Positions 16,170-23,388 of a stretch of 41,441 bases of DNA are shown piece after piece. The stretch is from Selenomonadales bacterium (lineage in GTDB: Bacteria; Bacillota; Clostridia; Christensenellales; QALW01). Position numbers and translations under genes: made by a program. The notes beneath the pieces are model-generated. The model was not told the origin of the DNA and did no database searches. It saw nothing but the letters and a program-made list of their open reading frames with translations. The stretch lies in the NCBI GenBank assembly GCA_003150515.1, contig QALW01000045.1, positions 1-41,441 of the forward strand. The letters run 5' to 3'. The stretch's first letter is position 1. Each line of letters opens with the position of its first letter.

Positions 16170-16625
16170 TTAGTTACTCCTTCCATCCTCCTGAGCCTTC
16201 AAGCCCTTCTGAAGCGAGCGTCTCTTTTCCAAAGACGTATAATCCTTTTGCTCCCAGTTGTCCTTATCCCAGATTTCAAAGCAGTCGAAATTGCCTATAA
16301 CTATAAGCTCTTTTTTCAAATCGGCATAATTGCGCTGGCGCTGAGGAATAAGCACCCTGCCCGCCGCATCAAAGCTCCCTTCATTGGCCGTAGAAAAAAG
16401 GCTGCGCCTGAATTCCATTACTTCAATATCAAGGCTGTCCAGGCCGGCGACCTGGCCGGTAAGCTTGTCCCAGGTTTCGGCGGGATATACGCTGAGGCAG
16501 TTTTCCGCACCCTGAGCGATTATAAAGCTTTCGCCCAGCAAAGCGCGGAATTTGGCAGGCAGCCTTATGCGCCCTTTATCGTCAATGGTGGCGTCATAAG
16601 TGCCCAGAAAACCAAAGCCTTGCAT
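16170..16625 (-). CDS. mraZ: Transcriptional regulator MraZ
   Basis: 151 residues. It contains two SpoVT/AbrB-like halves (about 5-50 and 83-125) with DDKGRIRLPAKFR and DAAGRVLIPQRQR, the paired DxGR-type elements of MraZ. MraZ rings bind direct repeats in front of their own operon and tune dcw expression; three such repeats lie in this promoter (16665-16694). The ATG at 16625 has AGGAGG with seven-base spacing; a GTG at 16634 overlaps that site and is rejected. It is the first gene of the cluster. The C-terminus is longer than usual (about 143) by a few charged residues. Confidence 0.96.
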   Translation of the reverse strand: MQGFGFLGTYDATIDDKGRIRLPAKFRALLGESFIIAQGAENCLSVYPAETWDKLTGQVAGLDSLDIEVMEFRRSLFSTANEGSFDAAGRVLIPQRQRNYADLKKELIVIGNFDCFEIWDKDNWEQKDYTSLEKRRSLQKGLKAQEDGRSN

Positions 16626-16658
16626 ATATCTCACCTCCTAATACAGTCTTGTATGGGT

Positions 16659-16687
16659 ATTATACAATACTTTCTGCCCACTTACAA
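16659..16687 (-). promoter_or_regulatory. Sigma-A-type promoter of the dcw cluster
   Basis: On the minus strand: -35 TTGTAA (16682-16687), 17-base spacer, -10 TATAAT (16659-16664). Transcription would begin about 30 bases before the mraZ start codon. Confidence 0.85.
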
Positions 16688-16694
16688 CCACTTT
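16665..16694 (-). promoter_or_regulatory. Candidate MraZ box: three direct 10-bp repeats
   Basis: Reading the minus strand, AAAGTGGTTG, TAAGTGGGCA and GAAAGTATTG stand head to tail with a 10-base period. This matches the known style of MraZ boxes (repeated GTGG or TGGG cores one helical turn apart). They fill the -35 to -10 region, so bound MraZ would block RNA polymerase. The third repeat is degenerate. Confidence 0.75.
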
Positions 16695-16748
16695 TTTATT
16701 ATTTTCATAGATTTTTTTGAGTTTTTGCCCACCAAGTTACACTTGCAA

Positions 16749-16774
16749 TAAAAAAAGCAGCCATTCCTGGCTGC
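16749..16774 (-). terminator. Rho-independent terminator downstream of the glycosylase gene
   Basis: On the minus strand GCAGCCA-GGAA-TGGCTGC (16757-16774) is followed by a T-run. It insulates the dcw promoter from the upstream operon. Between it and the glycosylase stop (16775-16896) nothing else is seen. Confidence 0.85.
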
Positions 16775-16896
16775 ATTTAAAAAAATTATTAACTTAATTT
16801 ACCATCAAAAACCTGCGCCGGCATAAAACCCTCAGTCTCACAAAAGCTTGAATTGGACAACGGCGTCCGCCCATATTAAAGCGCTGTCTAAAAGGG

Positions 16897-17400
16897 TTAT
16901 AAATACTCCAATATAACCGAATAGGCCTCAATCAGCCTGGCCTCTGAAAAAGCGGCGTTAGCCGGACTGGTTGAAGGCAGCTTAACCGCCTTTATCCCCG
17001 TAACTGGCTCGCACAAGCGGCAGTAAAGCTCATACGCCTTGCCTCCCGTTGCAAATATTCCCTTAATATCAGCTCTTGAGAGAATAACCTCCAAATTATT
17101 GGGCACAGGATTGCTAATGCTGGTATCTTTCGCCCCGTCAATATCGCAGCTATATAAAACGTCCCAGACCGCTATTCCATTTTTCAGCAGAAACGTTCTC
17201 TTTTCCTCTATGCTTAACGGGCACTCCTGCCCGAGCGCTCCTGAGACAACTTTCCAGAATCTGTTCTGCGGATGCCCGTAAAAGAAGCCGGCTTCTCTTG
17301 ATTTGGGAGAAGGAAAGCTTCCCAGCATAAGCACGCGCGAACGGGAATTATAGACGGGCGGTATGGTATGTATTACAAAAATAGCCGTTCCCCTCCCCAT
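16897..17400 (-). CDS. DNA-deoxyinosine/uracil glycosylase (UDG superfamily)
   Basis: 167 residues. Matches the clostridial hypoxanthine/uracil-DNA glycosylase family: LMLGSFPSPKSREAGFFYGHPQNRFW (24-49) is the glycosylase active-site region, GIAVWDVL (75-82) and the late LPSTSPANA (141-149) complete the fold. Such enzymes remove deaminated bases from DNA in base-excision repair. The ATG at 17400 overlaps the end of the preceding epimerase-like gene by 28 bases, so the two are probably cotranscribed; the ribosome site in front of it is weak, leaving the exact start uncertain. Exact base preference cannot be read from sequence. Confidence 0.88.
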   Translation of the reverse strand: MGRGTAIFVIHTIPPVYNSRSRVLMLGSFPSPKSREAGFFYGHPQNRFWKVVSGALGQECPLSIEEKRTFLLKNGIAVWDVLYSCDIDGAKDTSISNPVPNNLEVILSRADIKGIFATGGKAYELYCRLCEPVTGIKAVKLPSTSPANAAFSEARLIEAYSVILEYL

Positions 17401-18425
17401 CCTTTTATCTTTTCAAATTCCTCCCTGGAATCAAAGAATTTTATTCTGAATTTATGCAGCCTGCGCCCGCCCGGCTCCATAAGCTTTAAAGAACCGTCCC
17501 GCCGCGCCGCCGCCCGGCCCAAAACATAATTAGTGGCCGGCTCCAGGCCCAAAACGTATTCACCGCTGTTAGCGTTCTTCCATTGAATGAAATATTCCAG
17601 CATGCCCGCGTCATAATAATAAACCATCCCAATATTAAGCTTATGATTATATACCGCCGCAAGCGAAGCTCCATTTTCATCCCTGCGCATGGTATGAAAA
17701 TAGCATACTTCAGGCACTCCGTCGGCAGGCGCTTCCATATGCATCCAATTATCTTTGCCGGGAGCGGAAATTTCATCCCTGGGCCTGACTTCCAGCGTGG
17801 GCAGAAAAATCTCGGCATTTTCATCTATAAACGGATATCCGAAATTAAAATGGTAGAGCTGCATATATTCGCAGGGGGTATAGCTCTCGTTGACTATTTC
17901 ATCCTCCAAAAGAATTTCATTAACCCCCTGCCGGAATTCATATCTGCGAAGCAGCAGAAAATGCTCGTCAAAAAGCTTGCTCTGCCTTATCTTTCCCTCC
18001 AGCCGGGCAACGCACAAGCCGTTTTCCATTCCGGTTTTGAGGCTGTATTCCTCGGCCGGCATATAGGCAATGCGTCCATGCAAACCGTAGGGCTTCCCCT
18101 CGTCCACGCTGGGCGCGCCGAAATGAGTAAGGCCGCAGGTGGTAAGCAGCCCGGCGGAAAATCCGCGCAGCCAGTTTTCTCCCTCCGCCTCATAATAAGC
18201 GGGATGAGTTATTCCGCAGGAATTAATATAGCTTATATTGATTCCCTTATAGAGCACATGCGCCATATCCATGCAACGGTCGGCCAGCACGGTAACGTCC
18301 AGCCCGCCTCCGTTATTAATCTGGCTGGCCAGCACTCCCCTGGCTCTGCCCGTCTCGTATCTGAAAGTTTTTGCATTGAACACCTGGGATATATCTCCCG
18401 TATATCTGTTTCTGTAAGCGTCCAT
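17373..18425 (-). CDS. Aldose 1-epimerase-like protein (DUF4432-type)
   Basis: 350 residues, resembling the DUF4432 branch of the galactose mutarotase superfamily: the protein should be a beta-sandwich that binds a sugar. Seen: GRARGVLASQINNGGGLDVTVLADRCMDMAHV, LTTCGLTHFGAP, YGLHGRI, LEDEIVNE and HFNFGYPF, all in the family order. ATG at 18425 (MDAYRNRYTG) is preferred with GGGAGA upstream; the long start at 18536 runs through low-quality sequence. The substrate is unknown. Its partner overlaps and encodes a DNA glycosylase, an odd functional pairing. Confidence 0.85.
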   Translation of the reverse strand: MDAYRNRYTGDISQVFNAKTFRYETGRARGVLASQINNGGGLDVTVLADRCMDMAHVLYKGINISYINSCGITHPAYYEAEGENWLRGFSAGLLTTCGLTHFGAPSVDEGKPYGLHGRIAYMPAEEYSLKTGMENGLCVARLEGKIRQSKLFDEHFLLLRRYEFRQGVNEILLEDEIVNESYTPCEYMQLYHFNFGYPFIDENAEIFLPTLEVRPRDEISAPGKDNWMHMEAPADGVPEVCYFHTMRRDENGASLAAVYNHKLNIGMVYYYDAGMLEYFIQWKNANSGEYVLGLEPATNYVLGRAAARRDGSLKLMEPGGRRLHKFRIKFFDSREEFEKIKGWGGERLFL

Positions 18426-18570
18426 TTTTCCCTGTTCTCCCGCTATTCTAAAATAACAGCGCCCCTTTAAAACGCTTTTTGCATAAAAAAGCCTATGGCC
18501 GCCCCGCGCCCGGGCGCATATTTCAGGCATGCGCATTTAAAAAGCGCGGGCTCAATTAGAGCCTTTTTAG

Positions 18571-18603
18571 AAATAATAAAGCGCCCGGACTACCGCCGGG
18601 CGC
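18571..18603 (-). terminator. Rho-independent terminator of the 18609-19643 gene
   Basis: GCGCCCGG pairs with CCGGGCGC around a seven-base loop (18581-18603); on the minus strand a TTTATTATTT tract follows. It begins within six bases of the stop codon. Confidence 0.88.
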
Positions 18604-18608
18604 AGGCA

Positions 18609-19643
18609 TCAAAAAGAAACGGCAAACGAATACGTCCCCCTATAGGAAAACGCTTCTATATAAGCATGCTTATTAAACAGCCGGGAAAGCCCGCTTGATT
18701 TTTTAACCAGCTTTTCCTGAAGCTCCTTAGCGTCCCCGCTTTTAGGAGGCGCCGCCCATTCGTATTTTTCAGCGTTCCCCTCCTCATAGGCTTCCCTGCT
18801 CTTATAATATTTAATCAGCAGTATCTCTTCGTTTATTATAGAATCTATATATCCGCTCACGGCGTCTATATGCAGCCCTATATCATCGCAGAGCACATGG
18901 GGATAAATTCCTACTCCGGCGCTTTCATTATCAAAATACAGCCAGAGCCGTTCCCTGGAATTTTCCGCCGGCATAGCCATCTGATATATGCATATGTTAT
19001 GATTATCCGGAGAGAGCCGCCTCACAAGATGGCCTTCAAATTCCGGATACTTTTCCAGCAGACGGAGCAGAAGCTCTTCCTGCGCCACAGAGGTCTTGGC
19101 CGGCGCGGAGAATTTTAAAAGCAGCTCGGCAAAATCAATGTAATCATGCTCCATGGTCAGCCGGCTCTCCAGCCGGCAGTCCGCATATTCCCGGCCGTCC
19201 ACGGTTATCCTGAAACGCTGTCCGGCTTCATCCCTTTCAAAAGAAATGCTTATATTATCCCGAAGCAAATTCCAATTTTCACGCGCGTCTCCCTCAAAAG
19301 AAAAGCTCTCCTCCACGAGAACGAGCCTTCCGACCAAAAAGCAGAATATAAATTCTCCTCTCTTTTTTTCATTCTCCAGGCATTGAATTATTGCGCGCCG
19401 CTCCAATTGAGCGGGAAGCTCCCACGGCTCTTTTTCTTCCAGTTTAATCTCTCCGCCCGTATAAAAGGAGGATGTGCAGAGCGCTCTGCCGACAAAGCCT
19501 TTATTCTCTTCCTCAACTGAAAAATCCCAGCCGGGCGCATATACGCCGATTATATCGGGAGTATCTTCAAAAAACACCGTTTCTTTAACGTCGTCTCTGC
19601 CCGTAAGCTCAATATATTTTTCAAGACAAGCGTTTTGCTCCAT
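18609..19643 (-). CDS. Conserved-looking protein of unknown function
   Basis: 344 residues, acidic, soluble, no signal peptide or membrane segment. I do not recognise a family. The N-terminal part (about 1-150) alternates strands with charged turns; around 130-160 there is a long Glu/Arg-rich strand region (SFERDEAGQRFRITVDGREY), and the C-terminal part contains IGLHIDAVSGYIDSIINEEI. Gene structure is convincing: AAAGGAGA before the ATG, its own promoter (19698-19726) and its own terminator. It is therefore a single-gene transcript. Confidence 0.8.
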   Translation of the reverse strand: MEQNACLEKYIELTGRDDVKETVFFEDTPDIIGVYAPGWDFSVEEENKGFVGRALCTSSFYTGGEIKLEEKEPWELPAQLERRAIIQCLENEKKRGEFIFCFLVGRLVLVEESFSFEGDARENWNLLRDNISISFERDEAGQRFRITVDGREYADCRLESRLTMEHDYIDFAELLLKFSAPAKTSVAQEELLLRLLEKYPEFEGHLVRRLSPDNHNICIYQMAMPAENSRERLWLYFDNESAGVGIYPHVLCDDIGLHIDAVSGYIDSIINEEILLIKYYKSREAYEEGNAEKYEWAAPPKSGDAKELQEKLVKKSSGLSRLFNKHAYIEAFSYRGTYSFAVSF

Positions 19644-19697
19644 AATGTTTCTCCTTTCGCTCCGCCCTTCAGCCGGACGGGTTTAAAAGCTGCTTTT

Positions 19698-19726
19698 ATT
19701 ATACACGAGAACCCTCTTAGTGACAA
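19698..19726 (-). promoter_or_regulatory. Sigma-A-type promoter of the unknown gene at 18609-19643
   Basis: Minus strand: -35 TTGTCA (19721-19726), 17-base spacer, -10 TATAAT (19698-19703), about 55 bases before the ATG. Confidence 0.85.
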
Positions 19727-19735
19727 CGGAGAAAA

Positions 19736-20422
19736 TCAATTTAATACCGAAAACACAGTCCGAAACATAATATTTAAATCCCCGAACAGCCTAATCCTTT
19801 TAAGATACTCCAAATTATATTTCATTTTTTCAGGCAGAATAATATTAATATACACGCTGTCCGCATCATCCGCCTGACTGATCAGCTCGTTTTCATCCTT
19901 ATATTTTATGCTGGCCAAACTGGTAAGCCCGGCGGGCAGCAAAAGCGTAGAAAGCATCTGCGGAGTATATGCCGAAACATATTCGGGCACCTCCGGACGC
20001 GCTCCCACAAAGCTCATCTGACCGGCCAGAATATTAAAAACCTGCGGAAATTCATCCAATTTCAGCTTGCGCAGCCATTTGCCCGAACGGGTAACCCGGC
20101 AGTCCCCGCTGGTAGTAACCTTAGAGCCCAGGCTTTCCGCGTCTTTAACCATAGTCCTGAATTTAATTATACGGAACTCTCTGCCCAGGGAAGTAACGCG
20201 CGTCTGCATAAAAAACACCGGGCCTTTGGAATCCAATTTAATTATAACCGCAATCACCAGCATAACCGGAAGCAGTATAACAGCCAAAAGCAACGACGCA
20301 AATATATCAAACGCTCTTTTGAGGGCCAGAGATGCCCTTTGCTTTTTAAGCATATCATAATAGGGGCGCACTTCTTCGCATCTAAACTGCTCGGGAAGCT
20401 CCTCCCATTTTTTTAATACCAC
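19736..20422 (-). CDS. Polyprenyl-phosphate sugar-1-phosphate transferase (bacterial sugar transferase family)
   Basis: 228 residues. Family members move a sugar-1-phosphate from a nucleotide sugar to undecaprenyl phosphate, starting a glycan on the inner membrane face. A short N-terminal tail precedes the membrane hairpin region (about 38-63), then GPVFFMQTRV, IIKFRTM (85-91), LRKLKLDEFPQVFNIL (117-132) and MSFVGARPEVPEY, the family signature. The length matches the catalytic half (PglC-like) without the large N-terminal region of WcaJ. Start is GTG with AGGAGG eight bases upstream, 11 bases after the aminotransferase gene, so the two form an operon. The C-terminus after residue 175 is less conserved. 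Confidence 0.92.
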   Translation of the reverse strand: MVLKKWEELPEQFRCEEVRPYYDMLKKQRASLALKRAFDIFASLLLAVILLPVMLVIAVIIKLDSKGPVFFMQTRVTSLGREFRIIKFRTMVKDAESLGSKVTTSGDCRVTRSGKWLRKLKLDEFPQVFNILAGQMSFVGARPEVPEYVSAYTPQMLSTLLLPAGLTSLASIKYKDENELISQADDADSVYINIILPEKMKYNLEYLKRIRLFGDLNIMFRTVFSVLN

Positions 20423-20433
20423 CTTTTCTCCTC

Positions 20434-21624
20434 CTAAACAAGGCTTAACAAAAGCTTCGCCGTATACTCCGCCTGCTCATCCGTTAAAACGGTATTCAAA
20501 GGCAATGTAATTTCATTTTTATACATATTATATGCGTTGGGATAATCCTTAATATCAAACCCGAGATTTTTATATGCCGTAAGCATGGGAAGAGGCTTAT
20601 AATGCACATTGGCCGCAACTCCGTTCTGAGCCAGGCGGTCTATTAACTGATTGCGTTCCTGCTCGCCAACGCCCTCTATGCGGGTTATGTAAAGATGACC
20701 GCTTGATTTATAATCATTGTCAAAATGCTTTATAGGCGTAATCCGGCTGCCCGCAAAAGCAGCATCATAGAAAGCAATAAGCTGAGCGCGCCTGGAAAGT
20801 ATGCTTTCATACCGCTTAAGCTGAGACAGCCCCAGCGCCGCGGCCATATCAGTCATATTGCATTTATAGCCCGGAAGCAGAATATCATATTCCCAGCCGC
20901 CGCGCGAATTTTTATTCAGGGCGTCTTTAGTCTGGCCATGCAGGGACAGCAGCATATAATTTTTATATATCTCTTCATCCTCTACGCCCGGAATATTCTT
21001 CCAGGTGACCGCGCCCCCCTCGGCAGTGGTCAGATTCTTGACCGCATGAAAGGAAAAGCTTGTGAAATCGGCCAGGCTGCCGCTCATAATTCCCCCGCGG
21101 GAAGCGCCGAAGGAATGAGCCGCGTCAGCCAAAATTGCGATTCGTCCAAGAGCCTCCTGCAATTTATTGGCGGGCTGAAAAACGGAATTATGCCCCTCGA
21201 GCAGAGAATATAACTGCTCATAATTGACGGGAATTCCCGCTAAATCCACCGGAATTACAGCCTTAGTCCTGCTGTTGATCGCGCCCTCGAGCTGTTCGGG
21301 CGCCATAAAGAAGCTGCCCGGAGCAGTATCTATAATTACAGGCTTTGCGCCCACATGGCATATCACGCTGGCCGAGGCGGTATAGGTATACGCAGTGGTT
21401 ATAACCTCGTCCCCCTCCCCTATGCCTAAAAGGCGCAGAGTAAGCTCCAGCCCGGCCGTGGCCGAATTAAGGCATACGGCTCTTTGAGCGCCGCAAAAGC
21501 GCGCAATCTGCTTTTCAAATTCTTTTGTGCGGGGGCCGGTAGTTATCCAGCCCGAACGCAGCGCGTTTACAACTTCATCTATATCTTCCTGATTAATATC
21601 GGGCGGGGAAAAAGGTATATTCAT
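20434..21624 (-). CDS. DegT/DnrJ/EryC1/StrS-family sugar aminotransferase
   Basis: 396 residues. PLP enzyme that aminates a 4-keto nucleotide sugar. IPFSPPDI, SGWITTGP, LNSATAGLELTL, TAYTYTASASV, LADAAHSFGA and SFHAVKNLTTAEGG follow the family, with Lys196 the likely Schiff-base residue. It resembles PglE/PseC-type enzymes that make amino sugars for glycoproteins or surface glycans. It is paired with the initiating sugar transferase downstream, so the two may make and load an amino sugar. The ATG at 21624 fits homologue starts, but its ribosome site is weak; a TTG three codons upstream is an alternative. Confidence 0.93.
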   Translation of the reverse strand: MNIPFSPPDINQEDIDEVVNALRSGWITTGPRTKEFEKQIARFCGAQRAVCLNSATAGLELTLRLLGIGEGDEVITTAYTYTASASVICHVGAKPVIIDTAPGSFFMAPEQLEGAINSRTKAVIPVDLAGIPVNYEQLYSLLEGHNSVFQPANKLQEALGRIAILADAAHSFGASRGGIMSGSLADFTSFSFHAVKNLTTAEGGAVTWKNIPGVEDEEIYKNYMLLSLHGQTKDALNKNSRGGWEYDILLPGYKCNMTDMAAALGLSQLKRYESILSRRAQLIAFYDAAFAGSRITPIKHFDNDYKSSGHLYITRIEGVGEQERNQLIDRLAQNGVAANVHYKPLPMLTAYKNLGFDIKDYPNAYNMYKNEITLPLNTVLTDEQAEYTAKLLLSLV

Positions 21625-21686
21625 TTTATTCAATTAAATCATCTTCTTCATACCATTTTATTATGGGCATACGCCTACAAGCCGTT

Positions 21687-21715
21687 ATTATAACACATCG
21701 GATAAATATAGTAAA
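21687..21715 (-). promoter_or_regulatory. Promoter of the aminotransferase/sugar transferase operon
   Basis: Minus strand: -35 TTTACT (21710-21715), 17-base spacer, -10 TATAAT (21687-21692). The gap 21625-21934 otherwise holds only the terminator at 21800-21834 and no gene. Confidence 0.75.
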
Positions 21716-21799
21716 ATGCATAATCAGACAATATGTTTATAGTGCAGAGCGTTTTTGCGGAGACGACCAAATCCGCTCAACCCCCAAAAAAGAAACAAC

Positions 21800-21834
21800 G
21801 CGTCTATAAAGCCTTTTTCCGGCCTTATAAACGC
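21800..21834. terminator. Bidirectional terminator after the 21935 lipoprotein gene
   Basis: GCGTCTATAAAGCC (21800-21813) pairs with GGCCTTATAAACGC (21821-21834), 14 pairs with two G-U, seven-base loop. On the minus strand GTTGTTTCTTTTTT follows; on the plus strand an AT-rich T tract. It separates the lipoprotein gene from the promoter at 21687-21715. Confidence 0.82.
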
Positions 21835-21934
21835 ATTATTTTTATTATATCCCCTCAGAGCACATCTCCCTCTGCGGCGCTTTTCAAGGCCGTCCGGCCC
21901 GCGCCTACACGGCGGGCGCCGGCAGCCTGCCCCG

Positions 21935-22807
21935 TTATCTCGAATTTCCCATTATACTATCATATTCATCCGCAAAGTTGGCAGGCATAACCGAAAACAG
22001 ATATGTATCCATGTTCTCAGATGCAATATGGAACATAATTTCGTCGCCTCCGCGCAGCGCCTGAATTACAGAGCTTATATGCTGAGAATCAATGAATATG
22101 CGGTCGCCGTCCGAATACATGGTGCCGGTTAAATATTTATCCCCCGATGAAGTCCGTATAGTAATATCATATTCGTCTGCGCTCGACCAAGGATTTTTTA
22201 CCGGATACATATCATATTCATATAAGAAAATAGTAATATCGTCTTTGTCTATAAGCATTTTCACCGTCAGCTTTGAATTGGTGGTGGCGCTGTTGCTGAA
22301 TTTTCCTATAAAAAGCTCTTTGCTGCTGATATACCATTCATTAGTGGGCTGGTCGAATTCATCAACATAATACCGCGTTTCCCATATGCCCCCTATATAT
22401 AGCCCGCAGCGCTCGCATACGCCGTTATCGGTTGTATGGCCAAGAGCAGGAACGTTCTTTTCCTCTTCAATCACCGCGCCGCAAACCTCGCATTTCACCT
22501 GCCCGATAACGCCCGCTTCATCGCAGGTGGCTTCACGCTCGGAAGCCTGACCGGGCTTATGTCCGTATGCCGGAATTTCCCGCTGTTCAATCAGGCACTC
22601 GCCGCATAAAGCGCAATAGGCTCCCTCAGTCAGCCCCGTTTTAGTACAATCAGGCTCCGCCGCCGGTTTGATTACAGATTGGTGAGAACACGCCGAACGG
22701 GACGGCTGGCCTCCGGACGAAACATCCGGCGCAGAGCTTTCCGCTCCGCATGCTGTCAGCGCAAACAAAAGCAGCAACGCAATCAAATAAATAAATGCTC
22801 TTTTCAC
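21935..22807 (-). CDS. Secreted lipoprotein with cysteine-pair (zinc-ribbon-like) repeats
   Basis: 290 residues. Signal peptide ends in lipobox LTAC (Cys20). Two similar segments follow (about 41-83 and 92-126), each with a single Cys, then a C-x-x-C pair and a closing IPAYGH or VPALGH, plus a third C-x-x-C (VCERCG). These extracellular modules are common in Clostridia and usually of unknown role; they may bind metal. The C-terminal half (about 140-290) is a beta-rich domain with no recognised family. Start is GTG with AAGGAGGT at five-base spacing. Its promoter (22908-22936) overlaps a palindrome of the kind the divergent XRE regulator would bind. Confidence 0.85.
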   Translation of the reverse strand: MKRAFIYLIALLLLFALTACGAESSAPDVSSGGQPSRSACSHQSVIKPAAEPDCTKTGLTEGAYCALCGECLIEQREIPAYGHKPGQASEREATCDEAGVIGQVKCEVCGAVIEEEKNVPALGHTTDNGVCERCGLYIGGIWETRYYVDEFDQPTNEWYISSKELFIGKFSNSATTNSKLTVKMLIDKDDITIFLYEYDMYPVKNPWSSADEYDITIRTSSGDKYLTGTMYSDGDRIFIDSQHISSVIQALRGGDEIMFHIASENMDTYLFSVMPANFADEYDSIMGNSR

Positions 22808-22879
22808 AATATACCTCCTTCAGTTTTATAGAATAAGCCGGAAAATCCAATTTAACAGGACCTCTTTTTTCCCAAGTTT

Positions 22880-22896
22880 TGTCCTGTTACAGGACA
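22880..22896. promoter_or_regulatory. Operator O2: 17-bp palindrome, downstream of the lipoprotein -10
   Basis: TGTCCTGTTACAGGACA is a perfect palindrome about one central base. It shares the TGTCyT-N5-ArGACA form of O1 and lies just downstream of the lipoprotein transcription start. An extra half site, ACAGGAC, is at 22855-22861. Confidence 0.72.
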
Positions 22897-22907
22897 TAAC
22901 CAGGCGT

Positions 22908-22936
22908 ATCATACCATAAAATATGTCTTATGTCAA
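22908..22936 (-). promoter_or_regulatory. Promoter of the cysteine-rich lipoprotein gene
   Basis: Minus strand: -35 TTGACA (22931-22936), 17-base spacer, -10 TATGAT (22908-22913). The -35 lies inside operator O1. Confidence 0.85.
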
Positions 22937-22940
22937 GACA
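22924..22940. promoter_or_regulatory. Operator O1: 17-bp palindrome over the lipoprotein -35 and next to the XRE ribosome site
   Basis: TGTCTTATGTCAAGACA has six-base arms TGTCTT/AAGACA. Its centre is 44 bases from the centre of O2, about four helical turns, which would let two dimers sit on one face. The ribosome site of the XRE gene begins two bases further on. Confidence 0.72.
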
Positions 22941-22954
22941 AAAGGAGGTTGCGT

Positions 22955-23203
22955 ATGGCCAGAATAATAGACGGGCAAAAAATGAATATCGTGGGCAGCC
23001 GCATAAAAGAACTGCGCGTTCAAAAAGGGCTGAGCCAACAGGCTCTTTCTGACAAGCTGGAAACGTTGGCAGTATATATCTGCCGGGGCTCCATTTCCCG
23101 CATTGAGGATAAACAGCGCACTGTGACCGATATTGAGCTGTACGGGCTGGCCCAGGTGCTCAACGTCCCCATCCAAAGCCTGTTTGAAACGCCCGAATTA
23201 TAA
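22955..23203 (+). CDS. Small XRE-family transcriptional regulator
   Basis: 82 residues, almost entirely one helix-turn-helix domain (about 13-75): GSRIKELRVQKGLSQQALSDKLE, then GSISRIEDKQRTVTDIELYGLAQVLNVPIQSLF, as in Cro/CI-type regulators. ATG at 22955 is chosen because AAAGGAGG is at ideal spacing; an upstream TTG two codons earlier would crowd it. The gene is divergent from the cysteine-rich lipoprotein gene, and two matching palindromes lie between them, so it most likely represses that gene and itself. No effector domain is present. No clear plus-strand promoter was found. Confidence 0.9.
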   Translation: MARIIDGQKMNIVGSRIKELRVQKGLSQQALSDKLETLAVYICRGSISRIEDKQRTVTDIELYGLAQVLNVPIQSLFETPEL

Positions 23204-23225
23204 GAACGAGTGCACGCATTAATCC

Positions 23226-23309
23226 GCCTCTTTAAAAAAGAGGCGCAAAAATCAATCCTCCCGCTTAGAGAAATTATGCTCTAATAAAGAGAGGCTTGAT
23301 TTCTGCGCC
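23226..23309. terminator. Complex stem-loop between convergent genes, likely terminator of the SSB gene
   Basis: Arms 23242-23260 and 23291-23309 pair at 17 of 19 positions; an inner hairpin TTAGAG/CTCTAA (23265-23284) sits in the loop. A separate hairpin GCCTCTTT/AAAGAGGC (23226-23244) overlaps the left arm. Read on the minus strand the long stem is followed by TCTTTTTT, terminator-like for the SSB gene. The rest of 23204-23388 has no gene. Confidence 0.7.
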
Positions 23310-23388
23310 CTGAAAATTTATGCCCGAAGCTTATATCGTCCGTCCGCGCGCTTTAATAATCAGCTTTATAAAACGGCCGGAACATTTT

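Noticed and set aside
22949..22954. TTG start two codons upstream for the XRE regulator
   Set aside because: It would overlap the AAAGGAGG site; the ATG at 22955 is at ideal distance.
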